Below, in pieces: positions 1 to 4,790 of a DNA stretch of 6,808 nt. The notes beneath the pieces are model-generated. The model had not been told where the DNA came from. It searched no databases and saw nothing but the letters and a program-made list of their open reading frames with translations. The DNA comes from Marinilabiliales bacterium (GTDB lineage: Bacteria; Bacteroidota; Bacteroidia; Bacteroidales; UBA12077), in assembly GCA_002869305.1 (NCBI GenBank), contig PKTC01000343.1, positions 1 to 6,808 on the forward strand, given 5' to 3'. Each line of letters begins with the position of its first letter. Position 1 is the stretch's first letter. The translations under genes and the position numbers were made by a program.

Positions 1-308
1 CAATCGATATTGCTTTAAGTGCGGAAAAACAAGAACTAACTAGTATCCAAAACCAAGTTAAAGGCAAGATTAAAAAAATTATTCATAACAACGAGGGTGT
101 TTTTTGTGTTGTACATTGTGGTTTCGACCTTTTTGTGGAAATATCGCAAGGAATTATTAATAATTTATATCTGCACGAAGGACAAAATATTTACTGTCAG
201 ATCAAAGCAAATGATTTTGATGTAGTACATGTATTTGATATCATCGAATCTGGTAATAATACTCAAATAAAAAAACACTCTAAAGCTGTTGACACAGCAT
301 TTTTTTAA
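1..308 (+). CDS. modC: ModC-like molybdate ABC transporter ATPase, C-terminal TOBE/Mop domain (5' end outside window)
   Basis: Only the last 101 complete codons are in the window; the frame enters at base 3 and ends in TAA at 306-308. The visible part reads like the end of ModC, the cytoplasmic ATPase that powers molybdate import. A strand resembling the end of the ATPase core (IALSAEKQE) leads into TSIQNQVKGKI, which matches the TSIRNVLRAKV start of the E. coli ModC TOBE domain. The segment then ends LHEGQNIYCQIKANDFDVV, matching the PGLWLYAQIKS end of that domain. The Walker A, signature and Walker B motifs lie outside the window, so the ATPase part is inferred. There is one TOBE unit plus a short Asn/Lys-rich tail. 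The next gene starts 27 bases on, on the same strand, so co-transcription with the molybdenum enzyme is likely. Another TOBE-bearing importer ATPase (tungstate, sulfate) cannot be excluded, but the neighbours favour molybdate. Confidence 0.8.
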   Translation, partial: IDIALSAEKQELTSIQNQVKGKIKKIIHNNEGVFCVVHCGFDLFVEISQGIINNLYLHEGQNIYCQIKANDFDVVHVFDIIESGNNTQIKKHSKAVDTAFF

Positions 309-335
309 TTACTCAACGTAATAACAAATTAGACT

Positions 336-1736
336 ATGATTACTTTCATATTAAATAATAAAACTATCAAAACGGATAGTCATCCCGGAACTACTCTGCT
401 TGATTTTATTCGTTATGGAGAAAATATGCCTGGAACCAAAATTGGATGCCGAGAAGGCGATTGCGGAGCATGTACAGTGTTGGAAGGCTCCTTCGAGGAT
501 GACCAGGTAAATTATAAAACCATAGTTTCTTGTCTCACTCCTTTTGGAAACGCACACGGCAAACATATTGTAACAATAGAAGGAATCAATCTAAACGAAT
601 TATCTCCAATTCAAAATGCAATGGCAGAGCATTCAGCTACGCAATGTGGATTTTGCACTCCGGGTTTTGTGATGTCATTTACAGGCCATGCTCTCTCACA
701 TGATGCATCAACCAAAGAAAAAGCAATTGCAGCAATTAGCGGAAACATTTGTAGATGCACAGGATATATGTCTATCGAGAAAGCAGCTGATAGCATTAAC
801 GAATTAATTAAAATTAAAGATATCAAAAATCCCGTTCAGTGGATGGTTAAAAACAAATTTTTACCTAAGTACTTTTCAGAAATTAAATTAAGATTAAAAG
901 AAATTGAACTACTACCTATTAAGGATAATATCTCTCAAATCATTGGTGGTGGAACGGATTTAATGGTTCAACGTCCAGAAGAAATTGCTGAATCAGATAT
1001 TAATTTTTTTTACACTAGAAAGGATTTAAAAAATATAACCAAGGACAAGGATTGTATCAAAATAGGATCAGGAGTTACAGCCACAGAAATCATGAAATCA
1101 GATATCATACTGGAGTATTTTCCTGAGATGCAAACTCATTTTAAACTAATTTCTTCGGAGCAAATTCGCAATATGGGGACCATTGCTGGCAATTTTGTAA
1201 ATGCCTCACCCATTGGTGATTTAAGTATTATCTTCCTTGCGCTTAACGCTAATATAACCTTGAAAGAATCAAAGAACACACGAAAAATACCATTAAAGAT
1301 TTTCTTTTTAAGCTATAAAAAATTGGATTTAAAAAAGGGTGAAATCGTCGAATCGGTTTCTATTCCGGTTCCTGAATCAGGCGCCAAATTCAATTTCGAA
1401 AAAGTTAGCAAAAGAACTTACCTTGATATTGCAAGCGTTAACAGTGCAATTTATTTAAAAGTAATAAATGATACCATCGAAGAATGTTTTGTTTCGGCAG
1501 GCGGAGTTAGCGCCATTCCAAAATATCTTGAAAAAACCTCAGCATATTTAACAGGTAAAAAAATCATGAATGGTACCATTATTAAAGCTAATGAGATTTT
1601 GCAGGAAGAGATCTCTCCTATTAGTGATATAAGAGGAACTGCAGAGTATAAAAGATTGTTATTACGCCAATTATTCTTTGCCCATTTTATAAAACTTTTT
1701 CCAGAGAATATCTCACTAAATGAATTACTAAGCTAA
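336..1736 (+). CDS. xdhA: Xanthine dehydrogenase small subunit, [2Fe-2S] and FAD domains (XdhA)
   Basis: This is the electron-transfer subunit of a cytoplasmic molybdenum hydroxylase. It passes electrons from the molybdenum site through two [2Fe-2S] clusters to FAD and then normally to NAD+. Residues 1-75 are a plant-type ferredoxin fold with cluster ligands C38, C43, C46 (GCREGDCGAC) and C66. Residues 85-160 are the helical [2Fe-2S] domain with C104, C107 (QCGFC) and C139, C141 (CRC). Residues about 165-345 are the FAD-binding domain, with IIGGGTDLMV at 202-211 and RNMGTIAGNFVNASPIGD at 278-295. The rest is the flavoprotein C-terminal domain. The length of 466 residues matches the fused FeS/FAD XdhA type of Rhodobacter capsulatus (about 462, from memory). 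ATG at 336 is fixed by an in-frame TAG at 330-332. There is no clear Shine-Dalgarno. It lies 27 bases after modC and 14 before xdhB, which indicates an operon. All eight cluster cysteines are present and nothing looks damaged. Confidence 0.95.
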   Translation: MITFILNNKTIKTDSHPGTTLLDFIRYGENMPGTKIGCREGDCGACTVLEGSFEDDQVNYKTIVSCLTPFGNAHGKHIVTIEGINLNELSPIQNAMAEHSATQCGFCTPGFVMSFTGHALSHDASTKEKAIAAISGNICRCTGYMSIEKAADSINELIKIKDIKNPVQWMVKNKFLPKYFSEIKLRLKEIELLPIKDNISQIIGGGTDLMVQRPEEIAESDINFFYTRKDLKNITKDKDCIKIGSGVTATEIMKSDIILEYFPEMQTHFKLISSEQIRNMGTIAGNFVNASPIGDLSIIFLALNANITLKESKNTRKIPLKIFFLSYKKLDLKKGEIVESVSIPVPESGAKFNFEKVSKRTYLDIASVNSAIYLKVINDTIEECFVSAGGVSAIPKYLEKTSAYLTGKKIMNGTIIKANEILQEEISPISDIRGTAEYKRLLLRQLFFAHFIKLFPENISLNELLS

Positions 1737-1750
1737 ACTGACTCATCATT

Positions 1751-4003
1751 ATGAAGAATATAGATTCAAAAAATCATCTTACTGGTAAATCTGTTTATGT
1801 TGATGATATCCCTGTTCAAACAGGAACATTATTTGGAGCTGTATTTGGCTCTCCAAAAGCACATGGTATAATTAAAAACTTGAATTTCTCGGAGGCTGAA
1901 AAACTAGAAGGTGTCGAAAAGATTTTTACCTACAAAGATATCCCTGGAAAAAATCAAATAGGCGGAATTATTGAAGATGAACCGCTATTAGCCGAAAATG
2001 AAGTTCATTTTATAGGTCAGCCAATCGCATTTGTGGTTGCAAAAAGTGAAATCATTGCTCGAAAAGCAATTAAATTAATTAAAATTGATATTGATGAAAA
2101 AGAGATAATAATACATGCGAGAGAAGCTCACAAGAAGGGACAATTACTTATTCCTCCCAGAACTTTTAAAATGGGAGATATTTCAAGTGAGTGGGCAAAA
2201 TGCGATTATATCTTCGAAGGCAGAGTAGAAAGCGGAGGACAAGAACATTTGTATATCGAAACGCAGGGCTCATATGCTTATCCTATGGATAGTGGAAGTA
2301 TAAAAATACATTCATCTACACAAGGAGCCACCTTGGTTCAAAAAATAACTGCAAGAGTGCTTAATGTACCAATGCACCGCATTGAAGTGGATGTTGCTCG
2401 TTTAGGAGGTGGTTTTGGTGGTAAAGAAGATCAAGCAACTCCATACGCATGCATGGCAGCTTTAGCATCCTACAATCTTCAAAAACCAGTTAAACTCATT
2501 TTACATCGCCTGGATGATATGCATATGACAGGCAAGCGCCATCCATACAGTTCTGATTTTAAAATTGGTTTATCAAAAGAATATAAAATTCTGGCATACC
2601 AAACCACATTATACCAAAATGGTGGTGCTGCAAGTGACCTATCACCAGCTATTATGGAGCGTACGCTATTTCATTCTACAGGAGCTTATTTTATTCCTAA
2701 TACCGAAGTTACAGTTTATAGTTGCAAAACAAATTTACCACCAAACACTGCATTTCGTGGGTTTGGAGCACCACAAGGAATGTTCGTGATCGAATCTGCC
2801 ATTGCAAAAGCAGCCTGCGAATTAAATGTTTCAAAAACACTCATACAAGAACGTAACTTTTTAAAAGAAAAAGATACTTTTCAATATGGACAGCTTGCTG
2901 AAAATGTAAATGTTGGTAAATGCTATGATACAGCGTCTGAAATATATCATATCGAACAAATTGAGCAGGAAGTAGAAGAATTCAATAGTAAAAATATTAA
3001 CTACAAAAAAGGAATGGCTATGATGCCATTATGCTTTGGAATTTCATTTACCAAAACGCCTATGAATCAGGCACGTGCCCTGGTTCATATATACCAGGAT
3101 GGCAGTGTTGGAATCAGTACTGGAGCCATAGAAATGGGGCAAGGTGTAAATACGAAAATGATCCAGGTGGCAGCGAAAGTTTTTTCTATAAGAACTGAAA
3201 GAATTAAAATTGAATCGACCAATACTACACGTGTTGCTAATACATCGCCTACTGCTGCAAGCTCTGGCGCTGATTTAAACGGTAATGCTTTAAAAATTGC
3301 TTGCGATAAATTGTTGGATAGGTTAAAACAATCTGCTGCTAAAATGCTAAACTGCAATCATTCGGAAGTATCGATCGAGAATGAGACTGTTTTGAAAAAT
3401 GGTATGAATACTGATATTCAGTGGGAGCTTCTTATCGAAACAGCCTTTTTAGATCGTATTTGCTTAACAGAAAACGGCCACTATGCAACACCAATTATCA
3501 ATTTCGACAAATCCAAAGAAACAGGGCATCCATTTGCTTATCATGTTTATGGGACAGCAATTGTTACAGTTACACTTGATTGCATTCGCGGAACCTATGA
3601 GTTTGACGATGTTAAAATTGTGCACGACTTTGGAAATAGCATGAATACAAGCATAGATAATGGTCAGGTTGAAGGCGCAGTAGTACAAGGCATTGGTTGG
3701 ACAACGATGGAAGAAGTTTCCTTTGGAAAAGATGGAAAATTATTATCTAACAGCCTGTCTACATACAAAGTTCCAGATATCTACTCAGTTCCTAAAAATA
3801 TTGAAATTAAAGCTTTGAAAACTGATGGACCTGAATTTGCATTATTGCGATCCAAAGCCATTGGTGAACCACCATTTATGTATGGAATTGGTGCTTATTT
3901 TGCACTGATTAAAGCAATCAGGGCTTTCAATCCAAACTATAAAATCGATTTTGATTCTCCATTAACTCCCGAAAAGGTTTTGATGAGACTTTATCAAGAA
4001 TAA
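1751..4003 (+). CDS. xdhB: Xanthine dehydrogenase molybdopterin-binding subunit (XdhB)
   Basis: This is the catalytic subunit, which holds the molybdopterin cofactor and hydroxylates purines (hypoxanthine to xanthine to urate, or the reverse use in anaerobes). Its electrons go to the XdhA-type subunit encoded just upstream. The N-terminal a/b hammerhead domain spans about 8-125, followed by the two molybdopterin-binding domains. Residues equivalent to the bovine active site are all present: Q191 (bovine Q767), E226 in GGGFGGKE (E802), R304 in MERTLFH (R880), F338 in FRGFGA (F914), F433-T434 in ISFT (F1009, T1010), and the general base E706 in GEPP (E1261). Spacing from Q191 to T434 equals the bovine spacing exactly, which argues for purine substrates rather than aldehydes. 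EMGQG at 461-465 is a cofactor-binding motif. The length of 750 is close to the usual 770-780. ATG at 1751 is set by an in-frame TGA at 1739-1741. One oddity is Arg442, where the bovine enzyme has Gly (NQAGAL). No XdhC chaperone gene is in the window. Confidence 0.95.
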   Translation: MKNIDSKNHLTGKSVYVDDIPVQTGTLFGAVFGSPKAHGIIKNLNFSEAEKLEGVEKIFTYKDIPGKNQIGGIIEDEPLLAENEVHFIGQPIAFVVAKSEIIARKAIKLIKIDIDEKEIIIHAREAHKKGQLLIPPRTFKMGDISSEWAKCDYIFEGRVESGGQEHLYIETQGSYAYPMDSGSIKIHSSTQGATLVQKITARVLNVPMHRIEVDVARLGGGFGGKEDQATPYACMAALASYNLQKPVKLILHRLDDMHMTGKRHPYSSDFKIGLSKEYKILAYQTTLYQNGGAASDLSPAIMERTLFHSTGAYFIPNTEVTVYSCKTNLPPNTAFRGFGAPQGMFVIESAIAKAACELNVSKTLIQERNFLKEKDTFQYGQLAENVNVGKCYDTASEIYHIEQIEQEVEEFNSKNINYKKGMAMMPLCFGISFTKTPMNQARALVHIYQDGSVGISTGAIEMGQGVNTKMIQVAAKVFSIRTERIKIESTNTTRVANTSPTAASSGADLNGNALKIACDKLLDRLKQSAAKMLNCNHSEVSIENETVLKNGMNTDIQWELLIETAFLDRICLTENGHYATPIINFDKSKETGHPFAYHVYGTAIVTVTLDCIRGTYEFDDVKIVHDFGNSMNTSIDNGQVEGAVVQGIGWTTMEEVSFGKDGKLLSNSLSTYKVPDIYSVPKNIEIKALKTDGPEFALLRSKAIGEPPFMYGIGAYFALIKAIRAFNPNYKIDFDSPLTPEKVLMRLYQE

Positions 4004-4016
4004 AAATATACAATTA

Positions 4017-4076
4017 CACTCTTCGACTGCCTCAGCTCGACAATATAAATTGTCATATTGAGTTTATCGAAATGTG
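4017..4076. repeat. 60-base imperfect palindrome between convergent genes (REP-like element, possible bidirectional terminator)
   Basis: The sequence folds about a centre between 4046 and 4047, and every paired block obeys the same symmetry. CAC 4017-4019 pairs with GTG 4074-4076, TTCGA 4022-4026 with TCGAA 4067-4071, CTCA 4031-4034 with TGAG 4059-4062, and GACAAT 4039-4044 with ATTGTC 4049-4054 around the loop ATAA. Mismatched internal loops separate the blocks, giving a long interrupted hairpin. The pattern (TTCGA...CTCA...GACA and its mirror) resembles the dispersed TTCGA/TGTCA-type palindromes that recur between genes in many Bacteroidota genomes; that resemblance is from memory. It fills the gap between xdhB and the convergent mocA-like gene, so its transcript could end both, but there is no long T-tract on either side. 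Copy number cannot be judged from a single window. Confidence 0.65.
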
Positions 4077-4082
4077 AACAAT

Positions 4083-4694
4083 TTATGTAAGACCAAAATA
4101 CTTTCTATATTCATCCATTGTATTTATATTCACCAAAACCTCTTCGTGCTGAACAGGAACTTTTAGCTTGGCGTATTGATTTAAAAATTCTTTCAGATGA
4201 ATCTGATTCTCTTCAACGAATTTTATATCATTTACAATTTTTTTGGAAATCAAAAACGGATGTCCACCTCTGTTTTCATATTCAGGAATAACATAATCCG
4301 TTGTGTTAATATTCTTAAGCAGATCATCTAATACTCTACGATTCACAAATGGATTATCAACATTATGCACAATTACAGAATGAGATTCCCTTAGAGCTTT
4401 CACTCCTATTTTTAGTGAATAAAACCGATGCCATTCCGGGTACTCGTTAATTACCAAATGTATATTTTTAGGAAACTTTAAGTTGTGATTTTTAATGTAA
4501 TTATATCCTGATTGATTTGCTACAACAATAATCTCTTTGCATCCAAATAAATTGTATTCATTTGCAATCTGTTCCACAAATGTGTATTGATCACTATACT
4601 TTAGAGAAAGTTTTGGAAAACCTAAACGTTCTGATTTCCCAGCAGCAAGAATTATAGCAGAATAATCTTTTTCTATTTGTTTACTTTTATTCAT
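4083..4694 (-). CDS. mocA: MobA/MocA-like nucleotidyltransferase, probable molybdenum cofactor cytidylyltransferase
   Basis: This 203-residue cytoplasmic protein has the NTP-transferase fold that transfers a nucleotide monophosphate to molybdopterin. MocA uses CTP to make the cytosine dinucleotide form needed by many molybdenum hydroxylases. The nucleotide-binding signature is LAAGKSERLGFPK at 16-28, with K28 at the usual lysine position. NEYPEWHRFYSLKIG at 83-97 corresponds to the family's Asn...Ser-Leu..Gly segment. HNVDNPFV at 110-117 gives the metal-binding Asp113 and Pro115, and RGGHPFLIS at 142-150 matches the family's Gly-His-Pro loop. Near the C-terminus the usual DxDTxED reads NINTMDEY (189-196), with Asn replacing both Asp positions. 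The gene is convergent to xdhB across a palindrome and divergent from ygfK. E. coli also has mocA (ygfJ) directly beside ygfK, which supports this call over MobA (GTP-specific). The nucleotide used cannot be proven from sequence. The start codon follows an A-rich leader without a Shine-Dalgarno. Confidence 0.8.
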   Translation of the reverse strand: MNKSKQIEKDYSAIILAAGKSERLGFPKLSLKYSDQYTFVEQIANEYNLFGCKEIIVVANQSGYNYIKNHNLKFPKNIHLVINEYPEWHRFYSLKIGVKALRESHSVIVHNVDNPFVNRRVLDDLLKNINTTDYVIPEYENRGGHPFLISKKIVNDIKFVEENQIHLKEFLNQYAKLKVPVQHEEVLVNINTMDEYRKYFGLT

Positions 4695-4753
4695 ATTTTT
4701 TCTAAAATAAAGTATATATATAGAAGATATTACAGAATTTCAGCCGTTTTGCG

Positions 4754-4761
4754 TAAATTTG
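4754..4761 (+). promoter_or_regulatory. Candidate Bacteroidota -7 promoter element for ygfK
   Basis: TAAATTTG matches the Bacteroidota sigma-ABfr -7 consensus TAnnTTTG exactly. It lies 29 bases before the ATG at 4791, inside the 96-base divergent intergenic region. This places transcription start near 4767-4770 and leaves a leader of about 20 bases. The -33 TTTG partner is not convincing: the expected position reads ATTACAGA, and the TTTTG at 4747-4751 is too close. The region also has a short TA run at 4713-4722 and an A-rich stretch before the ATG in place of a Shine-Dalgarno. The call rests on one 8-base motif in AT-rich DNA. Confidence 0.45.
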
Positions 4762-4762
4762 T

Positions 4763-4774
4763 TTGGTTTACCAA
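4763..4774. promoter_or_regulatory. Small inverted repeat at the expected ygfK start point, candidate operator
   Basis: TTGGT-TT-ACCAA is a perfect 5+5 inverted repeat with a 2-base spacer. It begins two bases after the candidate -7 element and covers the expected transcription start, where a repressor would block transcription. Its TGGT..ACCA core recalls half-sites of FadR/GntR-type regulators, but those usually have a 3-base spacer, so the regulator is unknown. The short arms could occur by chance in this composition. Confidence 0.3.
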
Positions 4775-4790
4775 TTGAAACAAAAATAAA

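Noticed and set aside
309..335. Terminator or promoter between modC and xdhA
   Set aside because: The gap has only a trivial TTAC/GTAA 4-base repeat, no T-tract after a stem and no TAnnTTTG element.
351..826. Two antisense reading frames of 71 codons within xdhA
   Set aside because: They lie opposite conserved ferredoxin-domain coding sequence, resemble no family I recognise, and are best read as shadows of xdhA.
2565..3688. Overlapping 74-90 codon frames within xdhB on both strands
   Set aside because: All sit within conserved XdhB sequence with no recognisable motifs or start context of their own.
1751..4003. Aldehyde oxidase or carbon monoxide dehydrogenase large subunit instead of XdhB
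   Set aside because: The Glu226/Arg304 pair plus Phe338 and Phe433 follow the xanthine dehydrogenase pattern, and the upstream FeS/FAD fusion is of XdhA type.
4695..4730. Minus-strand promoter for the mocA-like gene
   Set aside because: The best match on that strand, TACTTTAT, departs from TAnnTTTG at two of six fixed positions in very AT-rich DNA, which is too weak to report.
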